A stretch of DNA of 64,000 nucleotides, from positions 21,183,597 to 21,247,596 of the forward strand of contig CM055901.1 in NCBI GenBank assembly GCA_029582155.1, in the 5' to 3' direction. The number at the start of each line of letters is the position of its first letter. Within the stretch, counting starts at the first letter, position 1. The notes beneath the pieces are model-generated. The model made no database searches and had not been told where the DNA came from. It saw nothing but the letters and a program-made list of their open reading frames with translations. The position numbers were made by a program, and so were the translations under genes. This DNA is from Panopea generosa (Eukaryota > Mollusca > Bivalvia > Adapedonta > Hiatellidae). Below are positions 54,405-64,000 of the stretch, piece by piece.

Positions 54405-54548
54405 TTAGTTTAAACATATTTAATTGCCAATATATTTACAAATATACATATTTCAAGCATACAAGAAACATTCAAATAATTAGGCAAAAGGGTCTGGCCA
54501 CAAGTGCTCACCACATTAGTTACGGCCATCCCTTTGTAACGATGGTTT
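54405..54548 (-). mobile_element. LINE 3' tail (opposite orientation)
   Basis: Minus strand reads GATGGCCGTAACTAATGTGG ... AATATGTTTAAACTAAACT. 53531-54404 and 54549-55319 hold no recognisable gene. Confidence 0.65.
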
Positions 54549-55319
54549 GCGTTGTATATCGATGGCTAAGTAACATTTGAAAGGCATATTAATATTTAAA
54601 CATGTAGTAAAGTGTTACAGACATACATTATAATTCATGTCAAAAATACATGAATAGGTTTAGGAAGAAGAAGAAAAAAGAAGTTTAAAGTTTAGATAAT
54701 AAATCGAAAAGAAAATATAATATAGAAATTAAAACATTACATTCAGAAGAAGAATGTATTGTCGAGTTGTACAGTTAAGCCCCAGAACTCCATTCAAACT
54801 CAAACAGTACGCAGCGCTCCTGCAGAGTCACTGCTTTTAGTCACGGATGGCAAGCGGTACAGTATTAGAATTCACTGCCAAATTGCAGTGTTTAATATTG
54901 GAAAGTTAAAATCACAATGCTGTAATAAGTAAAAAATATAATCTAACATAAGTGTTATAAGTTTGATAAAAAGAAATCGACTGGCGACAGAGTGAAAATA
55001 AACAGAGCAGGACAACGAATACGTATTTTAACCTTGTTGTACCCAGTAAAAAGTTAGCAATATCCCCTACATCAAATAATAACAAAAGTTGACAAAAACA
55101 CTTGCATTTAAATATTTTATTTCAGAAATTTTGTAAAAAGGCTATCCGATATTCTAGTTGACGAAGTTTGAAAAGCGAACCTGTGGCTTATGCCAGACTT
55201 GATCAAATGCTTTTGAAATACATTGTATCACAAAAACACGAATTTAGATTTATTTATCATTTAAAACTTTGAAATTTCTATATAATTTCTGCTTCTATAT
55301 TATAAGTCCAATATTTTAT

Positions 55320-55490
55320 AAGCGGAGCGGCAGCGCAGTGGATAAAATCACGACTGACCGTTCACGTTAGAAGCTGCAGGTTGGATCCCAAGCTCAAAGC
55401 AACACTCAATACTGGTTCTACCCAGGAAGCAGACTCAAGAGCGGTTCATATAAGCTCGGAACTTACTTCGCAATTGAGTTAAAATAAAAT
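55320..55490 (+). repeat. SINE (family C)
   Basis: GCAGCGCAGTGGATAAAATC head, CACTCAATACTGGTTCTACC body, next to the candidate promoter. Confidence 0.75.
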
Positions 55491-55760
55491 TGATATTTAT
55501 TCCGTTGTCGGTCGATCTTTCCTTTCGTGCGAAAAAATTCCTTTCCGGTGAAAAGCGGCAAAAACTTACTTCACTTCCGGTAAACTGTTCTCCGGTCTCA
55601 TATAATATAAGATGCGATGGCAACGCCGGGAGCATTTTGGGTCCGAGAACCAGGCTACACTTCCGGCTGTCAGAAAAATGGAGTTCGAAAACACTTTTCT
55701 TGTCGCAGTATTGTTTACTTCTAGTTAACAAGTTATTTTACTTATACTTGCCGTACGTGT
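55490..55760 (+). promoter_or_regulatory. Possible promoter/5'UTR of the FN3-like gene
   Basis: GC-richer than its surroundings. ETS-type ACTTCCGG boxes at 55573-55580 and 55659-55666 and a TATA-like TATAATATA near 55600. A donor-like GTACGT at ~55753 with the acceptor at 55860 would make a ~107-bp 5'UTR intron. Open frames here on both strands have no recognisable product. Confidence 0.35.
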
Positions 55761-55860
55761 TTATTTTATTCTATTACTGATTTCTTTTTCATAAACATAT
55801 TCGTAAAATAATTGATTCAGCAAGCAAAAGTGTAAACGTCGCTCATTGATTTCGTTTCAG

Positions 55861-56063
55861 ACACTTGGTGACAATTTAGTGGAAGCAGTGGTATTTTCAA
55901 CATATTTATCCAGATCCAGATATTTTGGCAACAACATGGGCTGATTTGTTTCAGTCATATTCTGCAGACACAGTTTCGTGGACCGTTCAGTATTGATGAC
56001 GCTGTACAGTTTCTACAATGGATGAAAAAGTCATGCTTATTATCAAGGCTATTTTGCTTTTAG
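55861..56063 (+). CDS. First coding exon of the FN3-like gene (5'UTR plus signal peptide)
   Basis: Preceded by TTGATTTCGTTTCAG, an acceptor-like tract ending at 55860, so 55861 may begin a second 5' exon. The ATG at 56018 opens MDEKVMLIIKAILLL and ends in phase 1 at G|GTATGT (56063). The reading matches the phase-1 acceptor at 62402. The coding part is too short to be called as an ORF alone. 55861-56017 would be 5'UTR. Confidence 0.55.
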
Positions 56064-59000
56064 GTATGTTTGCTTGTTAGCTCTGAGGTTTTGTGTTTGA
56101 TTTTTTTTCATAATTACAATTCTTCTTCTTCCAAGTAATTCATCTGTTAAAAAACTGAGTATTCTTGAATTGAGTGTATGGGCTGTCAGACATCTCGACA
56201 TTTCGACCCTATCAGGCTGATTGTTTAGACTTATTGATCCCTTGTACGTCTCGACCCCCTCATTTTAATAGTAATAAAAGTTGGATATTAACATTGAAAG
56301 GATACTTTAGAAACATAAACTTCGTAGTGTTTTGTAATCATAGTTACTTTGATTTATTTAAGTATGTTTTATTTGATGTGAACACCATTCAACATGTTAT
56401 TATCTTATATTATTAAAATAATGAATTGTTTGTAGTGTAGGTGGGTATAGGTGTCAGTAGATGAAAAAAAAAGTTAAGACAACATTTTACACTACATTTT
56501 AGTTAAAAACCTTTATTCAATAGGTATAAATATTATGTACTGGTACCCTATTCCCATGCAAGTATTGTTTTTGAGATCTTCTGGCATCTCTCTAGTCTCA
56601 TAGGGGTCCATATCATACAGAATCATAGTCGATAAAATCATCTCATTTCATATGCATCGTCTAACTTCTCAAGAGAAAGTAGTCCTTGGTATTTTTATGT
56701 ATCTGTCAGATAAAGGTAACTTTTCAATGTACGAAAAATAAAGTAATGATGTGAAAACATGTTCGAGTCTTTACTTTTGATATCTGATATAGTGTACCAT
56801 AAAGTGGCATGGCAAGGTGGGGCGTCCCACCCTTTTTCTATGCCACCCTGCCCTTTTCTTATACTGCCACGCTAAAATAATTACCACCCCGCAGTGCCCA
56901 TTTTAATAAACAACGATAGGCACCGCTGTGAAGAATAAACGGTACCTCCCCGCTGTGTTCCTTTATTGGCTAATCAGACCATAGACAATACACGCCTCGT
57001 TAGGTAATTTCCAATATGCATATACACGCGATTAACGCATTGTTTCCGCTCTAAGTGCGTTATCATATTATTCTTTCATAGAACGTGGAACCATTAGAAT
57101 GGTCCTCATTTCAAGCTATCAAATTATAACAAACTAGGAAGCCAGCTGTACACACACACACTGACCATGTGCGATTGTTTTGATAAGCAACTGAAGGTGT
57201 TGACAATGTTTTTCACAAGATTTAAAAAGGTGTCGGCATTACCTTTCAGTTGATTCATTAACCTCAAAATCACATGAAGTCTATGTAGTATGTATGCAAT
57301 CAGTCGGAACGAAACACTTAATAAAGTGTGTCACGACCATTTCTCGGATCACATCAACTAGAAATAGATTGCAGTGTATAGTAAGAACTTTATGCAAGTA
57401 AGATAAACATTGAAATCGTAAAACGTTTTTCTCAGCATATTATTTCAACAAAGCTAGAATAAAATCCCCACTTAAAATGGTTTATTTTGTACATGAATTG
57501 AAGAAAAAAACACCTACGTGCCTACCAATGTAAACAAATTTGAGAAACCTGGACTAAAAGTCGGCGCCTTCAAAAGTTGGATCCTAAATAAATCGGTTCA
57601 TCGGTTATAGCGATCCAATTTATTATCGATGTTTAGGACTTAACTATATAAATGTTTCCTGTTATAAATTTTATATTTATTTGGAAATACACTGACACCT
57701 ATTGAAAATTACAGAATAAAACATTAAAAATGCAAACTTCTCAATTGTATTAACTTTTAAATATAACAAGACATAGTTGTCCATTTATAAACACTACTTT
57801 ACTATATTTTTATGGCAATATTATTCTAATATAGAATAGTAACATATATTTGAATTGCACATTAATAGATAGTTGGATACTCCCAGTTTCTCAGCATCTT
57901 ATTTCAACAAATAAAATCCCCACTTAAAACAATTCAAATTTTAAACATAGATTAAAGAATTGTATAAATATAATATTCATCTTATAAGGGTACTTGAACT
58001 ATCAAATACTGTTGAATTAATTACTTTATAATTGATAAATAATAAGGCAACTACAATAATATCAGGTATTATTAATAATGCTACTACAATATCATCAAGG
58101 AACTATAGTATATCCTTCTATAATTCCTTGATATCATGTTTTATAAATACATGATATTGTAATAGCCTTATTTAAGATGATTCATACATTTACCAAAACA
58201 TACATGTATCATTCTTGTTATAAGTGCTGCAATCAGTGCTCAACACAACACGCAATGAAGTAATGACCTTTTTTTCCCATTATTTTGTACGCGCCAAAAA
58301 AAACATTTTTTTGATGCCCTTTTTCAATCCTCGGGGAAACACTATGATGTCTGCAAATGATTGCTATTTACTATGAAGGCTGAAATGTAGGAGCGTCCAT
58401 ACTAATTAGCATTTCGCTCAACAATGAAAATAGTCTCTTGTAGGAGTGTCCATACTTATAAACATATCGGCAATGAAAATAGTCCCTGAAGTATTACCGG
58501 CTTTCTTTATGTTGTCGTCAGTCATGGTTGATTTCAAATTTATATTAGATTCAGAAATGTTTAACATAATTACAGAAAAGTTTTGTAATTGCTGTATTAA
58601 TAAGCTATATGTCGTGTAAATTCAGATCAGTCCATTTAAAGGGATTATATCGGCAAGTTACACATACACGTTGTTGATAAAGGGTGTCTGGAATTTAATT
58701 GTAGTGTATTATTGAGACCATTTTACAACTAAACAAAGTGATTTAATCGTAAAGGGTTTTCTGAGCATCTAATTTCAACAAATATAGGATAAAATCACAA
58801 CTTAAAACGGTTTATTTTGTAAAAATTCATAGAATTTGTTAGAAGCGAAAAAAAATATAGGAAGTCGTTACCTTGAGAAACCCTATCTTAAAGTCGGCGC
58901 CTCCAAAAATCGGATCCTAAAAGTCGGCACAAAGGTTACTGCTGTCCCATTTATTAGGGATGTTTTAAGACTTGATTATTAATGTCTACTTTTATGAATT

Positions 59001-62000
59001 TTATATTTATTTCGAAATACACAGATATCTAGTGAAAATATTCTTCATTAAATCAATAACTTATCAATTGTATTAACTTTGAAATATGAAAAGTTGTCCA
59101 TTAAAAAAAATCCTTTTTTTATACTCTATTTTCATAGCAACACTATTTTAATATAGAATAGAAAAACATATACTTGAAATGCACTTTTTATGAATTGTGG
59201 ATACCCCCCGGGTGTCAGTTTTATGCATCATGATGGATGGAGAATATCGCAGTTGATACTCTGGTATCTGACAATGCATTTATGACAACAAAACCTAACT
59301 TTTTTTTCAACACAGGATGGCATACCTATCCCGTACCCAACCAATCTCATTTTTTATTACATGTGTTCTTAAAGAAACACTGAAATATACTATGTTTTTT
59401 TATTTGAATTAGCTAAGATTTTCTAATGAGAATGGCTTCATAATGGTCAATACCAGATGTCTCAACAATCAGGGGTCGAAATGTTGATGGGTCGAGATGT
59501 TCTGATACCAGTGTATGTACATGCTTCAAATCCCATTTATATACAGGTTAAAAACTGGGTTCTATGATGATTATTTCATGGCAACCCCATCTTGAAGGAA
59601 GTTATGATCAATCCAATAGCTAAAAACAGAACTCCAAGATTAGGCCATGTTTAATTACAATTTGTTTTCTTCCTTTACAATATATTAACATATTTATAAA
59701 TGCTTGAATTTGAAGGAAAAGCAACTGATTGTGTTTAAAATCATTGAAGAACTTGATTACAAAATAAGGATAGGAAACTTGTATCTTCTGACTAAATGTT
59801 GATGAAACAGCACACAAACAATTCATAATTTGCAAATTAATCATTCATAATTCACAGGCTTCTGGTTTCTTGTACAAAACAAATGAAAGATATATGTAAT
59901 CTTAGATGTTAAAATTTGTTTCGATCACGCAAAATGATCTTGAATAAGATATTTAGGTTTGAAGGAAAATTTATCATATTTTGTTGTTATTTTAGCTGCA
60001 GTATACAAATTTTGTAATCACGAGTACTTCAACAATTTAAACACAAATTCCTGGGAATGGTATTGTTTTAATGACTATTTCATTCAGCAGTGTAAGCATT
60101 TTGATCTGTGTTTCTGAGATGAACGGTTGTTCAAATAATAGAAAATGAGATATTGCATGTTTTAGCACGAGTATGCGAGCATTCACAAAATCTCAATCAA
60201 TTGCATTTCCTTCTCTATATAATTCCTTTTAATATTGCAACTTATAAAACCCAACACATTTTATTTCAAACTGCAATGTGTTTAACTCAAAATCATTTGC
60301 ATTATCAAAACATTATAAAACATTTTAGGTTACATACATTTTATGTACCGGATATACAAGAAATCAGTTCCCTTTGAGTTCTGAATGATGATTTTCCTAA
60401 ATAATTAATGGTTTGCATGCTTTTTTCTATCAACATTTAGTCAAGAGAGGCAAGTTTCATACATATATGTCCCTGTTACAACAAAAATTACTTTTTATAA
60501 TCCATCTTTTGAAACTTAATTACCTTAGGCCAAACTAGCTTAAGGCCATTATAAGTTAATTGCTAGATTATCATCCAAGTTTTTCTTAAAAATGGGGAGG
60601 GTGGGAGGTTTTATTTTTAGCTCGCGGGGATGAATGTCCCAGGAGAGCTGTTGCCATGGCCCCATCGGCGTCGTCTGTAGACACCCAGGTTAAACTTTTG
60701 CGTTCCAGTTTAAGATATCTATGCAACAACTCATTTGATATGAATGAAACTTCGCATGTGTGTTCAACATCATCAATGGAACACACTGAGACAAGAACCA
60801 TAACTCTGGATTGCACTTTTGCAGAGTTAACGCCCTTTTTGGACTTAGACACCCAGGTTAAACTCTTGCATTAAGTTGCTTTTTAATTTAAGATATCTAT
60901 GCAACCACTCATTGGATATGAATGAAACTTGGCATGTGTATTCACCATCATCAATGGAACACACAGAGTTAAGAACCATACCTCTGGATTGCTTTTTGGC
61001 ATAGTTATGGCACTTTTTTACTTAGACACCAAGGTTAAACTTTTACGTTTAGTTGCGTTAAAGTTTAAGATACCTATGCAATCACTCATTGGATATGAAT
61101 GAAACTTTGCAAGTGTGTTCACCTTCATCAACAGAACACACAGAGACAAGAACCATAACTCTGGATTGCACTTTGGCAGAGTTATTGCCCTTTTTTTACT
61201 TAATTTTTCAGGTTAAATTTTTTTATCAGGTAAAATATCTATGCAACCACTCATTGGATATGAATGAAATTTCGTATTGTGTTCAGCATCATCGATGGAA
61301 CACACTAAGACAAAACCATAACTCTGGATTGCATTTTAGCAGAGTTATGGCCCTTTTTGGACTAAGACATCCAGGTTAAACTTTCGTGTTTAGTTGCGTT
61401 TAAGTTTAAGCTATCTATGCAACCACTGATTGGATATGAATGAAACTTTGCATGTGTGTTCACCATCTTCAATGGATCACACAGAGAAAGAACCATAACT
61501 CAGGGTTGCATGTTGGTAAATTATGCCCCTTTTGGACTTAATTTTTTGTCTGTAGACACCCAGGTTAAACTTTTGCGTTTAGTTGTGTTTTAGTGTTGGT
61601 GCTTGCCTCCAATCTCAAATTTTGCATGCATGGGGAATTTTATCTCATTGGCAAGCTTTTTTTGTCATCTGACAACTCTTGTTTATTTTTATTTTTAAAA
61701 TTTTTGATGTAAAAAAAAAAAAAATGTTTTTTTATGAAACAGAAATGGTTGGAGCGTCATGAAAATAAGGCGGCAGACGGGTACTATAATCTAGCAATTA
61801 ATTTATTATGACCTTAACATCGCTTGTGAAACAAGGTCTAAGTACTTAACACATATGGGGATAAAGTGTCTTGCTCTGGGACACCACACATAGCCATGGT
61901 GGAGATTCACCCCCCCCCCCCCCCCCACACACACACACATGTATTACCACTAGTACCAGCATCCTTCATTGACAGTTGATAATGGCTTATGAGTAGTTGT

Positions 62001-63995
62001 TATCATATCATAGCTATGTGTATGTTTAGACTTTTTTCTGTGTTTAGACTCGTCAGCCAGGTTTAATGGAATTCAAACACTACTTACGTAAGAGCCCGCA
62101 CTCTCAAAGGTCCTTTCCCAAAACATTTTCAAACACTGTGTGGAGCACTTATTGAAATAGAGTTTACATTCAATACAATTAGTATTGGTGCTAATTGGAA
62201 AAAGTCATCATATTTAACATGTTTTATCTTAGGCATCATAATTAGGACAGATAAACAAACAAAAATTAAAAGATTTAAAGCATATTCACTACCGATACTT
62301 AAGTGCTGTTATGCCCCTGGACTTATATGGCTAGTGGAGAAGCAAGATGGTATTTTACTCAGTTGTAGTACTGTGTTTTATTGGTTTTCTCAATATTTCA
62401 GTTACAGGTATTTCAGCAGTTCAATCAGACGAAACTTCGCAGATAAAACTTGAGGTAACAAGTTTTTGCTCATCATCGGCAACCATTGAATGGATTATGT
62501 TCATAAAAGATGACATGAGAGGCCTGACAAACTGTAGTGTGCTGTATGGCCTGACAGAAGACTTCATTAATAATGACCTGCTGAAGTCCAAAGACTATGC
62601 ATTTATGCAGAATTTAGGAAAAGTTTCCCTGCCAAGTCTAACTGCTGAAAGCAACTACTCCGTTCAGATAATGTGCGGACCAATAACATCAAACATTGTG
62701 TTTTTCTCCACAGATGGTTTGTACAATTGTTTATTAATTAACTCTATTGTATTAACCTTGCCATCTAGAAAAATATTCACCTTGTGTGATAACAATTGAT
62801 GAAGAAAATCACTTTTATTTTCACCTCAGAAATTTGAAAATACCCTCTTTAAAAAGTTAAAAGTTATATGTTTTTTTCCCAAATCATATACAAAGGCACT
62901 GGAATAATAATGGTAAAAGTAAATTATGAAATCATTTTGAATTGAGCAATTTTTTCGACACAATTATAGGGCCTCGTACTCATGTTGACCCCGTGTCTAT
63001 GACGACCCTCGAACCAATGACAGGGCCGATATTAAATCACGTCAATAAAACATTGTATTATAAATACATCTCAATTTTTTAGAGCGGGGCGGTTGTTTGG
63101 TGGATAGAGTGTTTATTGCTCACACCAGAGGTTGCAGGTTCGTTCCCCAGCTCAACCCGATGCGTCTCAAAAAACAACACTCAGCACTGGTTCTACCCAG
63201 GAAGCTGTCTCAAAAGCAGTTCATATAAATATAAGCATAGAGCATCTTCACGATCAAGCTAAAATAAATTGGTAATATACGGTCAAACCTGTCTTAAGCA
63301 GCCAGTCAATGGAAGAAGTAAAAGTGGCCTTTTAAGACAGATTGTTGCTTAATACAGGTTCAGGATTCTCAACAGGAAGGAATGCAACACTGGGGTAAGA
63401 GCGCGTAAACAACTACAACACATTTTCAAGCGCTGTGTAAGGCATTCATTGCAATATATTTCACTAGTAAAACTTGTATAATTAATCTGTTAAAATCATC
63501 ATATTCAGTATGTTTCTTTTTAGGCATTTAAATAAGAAAAGATGTGCAAAGAAAAATAATGATTTAGAGGAAAGTTAGCTTTTGCAAAATTTTGTTAGAG
63601 AATTCAAGCGCTACAGGGAATACTATTTTCGATAGTCAAGTGCTTGGGTGCCTCTTTGCTTAAATGGCCTGTGGAGAAGCCTGAGGTTAATTTGATCTGT
63701 AAGTATAGAAATTGGAAAGAGCAGATGTGGCTGTTTAAGACAAGTGGCTGCTTAATGGAGGTGACCGCTTACACAGGTTTGACTGTATATAATGAATAAT
63801 ATAATGATAATATAGAAATGTTTACTTTTAATATTAGTTAGGTATCATGATACATATATACACATACTGGTCATGTTTTGTGATCTGATGAATACTAGAT
63901 GATTATATTTTGTTTCAGTTGATTCCGTATACCCATGGATAAATTCTCCAATCTCACATATAAACACCCCTCCAATTTTAATGGAAAATGAATAA
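56018..63995 (+). CDS. Small secreted protein with one fibronectin-III-like domain (three-exon model)
   Basis: Exons 56018-56063, 62402-62716 and 63919-63995 join in frame (phases 1 and 1) to a protein of ~145 residues ending at TAA. The start MDEKVMLIIKAILLLVTGIS is a good signal peptide with cleavage likely near SA|VQS. The body has the FN3 pattern: SATIEWIMF (B strand Trp), CSVLYGL, SLPSLTAESNYSVQIMCG (the L...Y.V.V strands) and SNIVFFSTD. The C-terminus is short (VDSVYPWINSPISHINTPPI...). No membrane helix is seen after the signal peptide. I do not recognise a family beyond the FN3-like fold, so the role (secreted ligand, lectin partner or immune factor) is unknown. Alternative start at 62347 gives MVFYSVVVLCFIGFLNIS before the same body, also signal-like. 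The last exon is the least certain. Confidence 0.62.
56181..59509. mobile_element. 3.3-kb non-autonomous TIR transposon with 8-bp target duplication
   Basis: Left end GGCTGTCAGACATCTCGACA...TTTCGACCC...CTGATTGTT; right end (reverse complement) GGTATCAGAACATCTCGACC...TTTCGACCCCTGATTGTT. AGTGTATG lies on both sides (56173-56180, 59510-59517). Inside is a ~460-bp direct repeat (57405-57865 and 58735-59190). No transposase frame. An 8-bp duplication fits hAT and a few other superfamilies. Confidence 0.75.
60617..61680. repeat. Tandem element, ~175-bp unit, ~5 copies
   Basis: Unit marked by CTATGCAACCACTCATTGGA, AGAACCATAACTCTGGATTG and GACACCCAGGTTAAACTTTT. Starts GCTCGCGGGGATGAATGTCC and ends GTCATCTGACAACTCTTGTT. 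59520-60616 shows nothing recognisable. Confidence 0.88.
61831..61942 (-). repeat. SINE D fragment plus C/AC microsatellite
   Basis: 'GGTCTAAGTACTTAACACAT ... GCCATGGTGGAGATTCACC' then a poly-C run and (AC)n. Confidence 0.6.
62045..62346 (+). mobile_element. Transposon-like sequence directly upstream of the alternative ATG (62347)
   Basis: ACATTTTCAAACACTGTGTG, GTCATCATATTTAACATG and ATGGCTAGTGGAGAAGCAAG align in order with 63361-63683 (~65-70% by eye). Its right end stops at the ATG. Confidence 0.55.
62402..62716 (+). CDS. FN3-like domain exon
   Basis: Acceptor TTCTCAATATTTCAG|TTACAG, donor GATG|GTTTGT. An open frame upstream to an ATG at 62347 means the exon could also start transcription locally and read the acceptor tract as coding (FLNIS). 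Sequons NCS and NYS. Two Cys pairs are possible (SFCSS, NCSVL, IMCGP). Confidence 0.75.
63080..63265 (+). repeat. SINE (family C)
   Basis: Head GGGGCGGTTGTTTGGTGGAT and GCAGGTTCGTTCCCC, body ACTGGTTCTACCCAGGAAGC. Confidence 0.8.
63272..63789 (+). mobile_element. MITE M1 split by a TIR insertion
   Basis: Left half 63272-63360 and right half 63689-63789 are adjacent in other copies (TTAATACAGGTT|AATTTGCTCTG); ends GGTCAAACCTG / CAGGTTTGACTGTA. Confidence 0.85.
63361..63683. mobile_element. 323-bp hAT-like MITE
   Basis: Ends CAGGATTCTCAACAGG and (reverse complement of right end) CAGGCTTCTCCACAGG; AGGTT on both sides (63356-63360, 63684-63688) is a 5-bp duplication. CAGG ends with a 5-bp duplication fit some hAT groups. 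Confidence 0.78.
63919..63995 (+). CDS. Candidate last exon of the FN3-like gene
   Basis: Acceptor TTTTGTTTCAG|TTGATT at 63918/63919; phase 1 joins G|TT to Val and reads VDSVYPWINSPISHINTPPI plus LMENE to TAA. Supported only by splice site, phase and stop; no homology seen. Confidence 0.5.
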
Positions 63996-64000
63996 CTTAA

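Noticed and set aside
55435-55780. Overlapping frames of 98 and 96 aa
   Set aside because: No recognisable domain; the composition fits a promoter/5'UTR region better.
60586-61379. Frames of 72-96 aa with HTETRTITLDC
   Set aside because: Translation of the ~175-bp tandem repeat.

Overview
The window is animal genomic DNA: AT-rich, intron-rich and full of repeats, with vertebrate-style GT-AG introns and no operon-like packing. The repeats (several tRNA-headed SINE families, 'accataactc'-type tandem elements, many 21-41 bp minisatellites) suggest a bivalve or other mollusc; that placement is inference, not proof.

Main gene (910-39634, minus strand). Most of the left two thirds is the 5' half of one ABC transporter gene of the ABCA1/ABCA2/ABCA4/ABCA7 clade. 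I could join 23 coding exons by eye, each with AG/GT borders and compatible phases, giving about 1,275 residues: the N-terminal first membrane helix, the large first extracellular domain (ECD1), the first membrane domain, the whole first nucleotide-binding domain (Walker A, Q-loop, signature, Walker B, H-loop) and the start of the acidic linker. Several exon lengths equal those I recall for human ABCA1 (66, 142, 117, 223, 222, 205, 132, 138 nt). The second half lies to the left, outside the window. The gene shows four local oddities: (i) exon 3, with its splice acceptor, is the end copy of an in-frame 87-bp tandem array of 12 units; (ii) exon 13 has an upstream duplicate with intact splice sites but two stops; (iii) exon 9 holds a 1-nt insertion that breaks the frame; (iv) the acceptor of exon 4 is built from the end of a MITE.

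Introns and the 39.6-55 kb interval. These hold minisatellites (24 bp with a 599-bp higher-order repeat at 25.3-27.7 kb; 21 bp at 41.7-43.6 kb; 41 bp at 44.5-45.35 kb; 24 bp at 7.5-8.1 kb), a ~650-bp tandem array (10.2-12.3 kb), a ~170-bp array (34-35.8 kb), a locally triplicated block (45.4, 47.2-48.0, 48.7-49.2 kb), a hAT/DUF4371-like relic (50.2 kb) and LINE 3' relics (52.1-54.5 kb). I found no intact gene between 39.7 and 55.8 kb.

Second gene (about 55861-63995, plus strand). A small secreted protein with one fibronectin-III-like domain can be assembled from three exons whose phases agree: a short signal-peptide exon (56018-56063), the domain exon (62402-62716) and a terminal exon (63919-63995). 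Its first intron carries a 3.3-kb terminal-inverted-repeat element with an 8-bp target duplication. A ~300-bp transposon-like sequence sits directly before an alternative ATG (62347), and a related copy has split a MITE in intron 2.

Most long open frames in the window are artefacts of minisatellites whose unit is a multiple of three.
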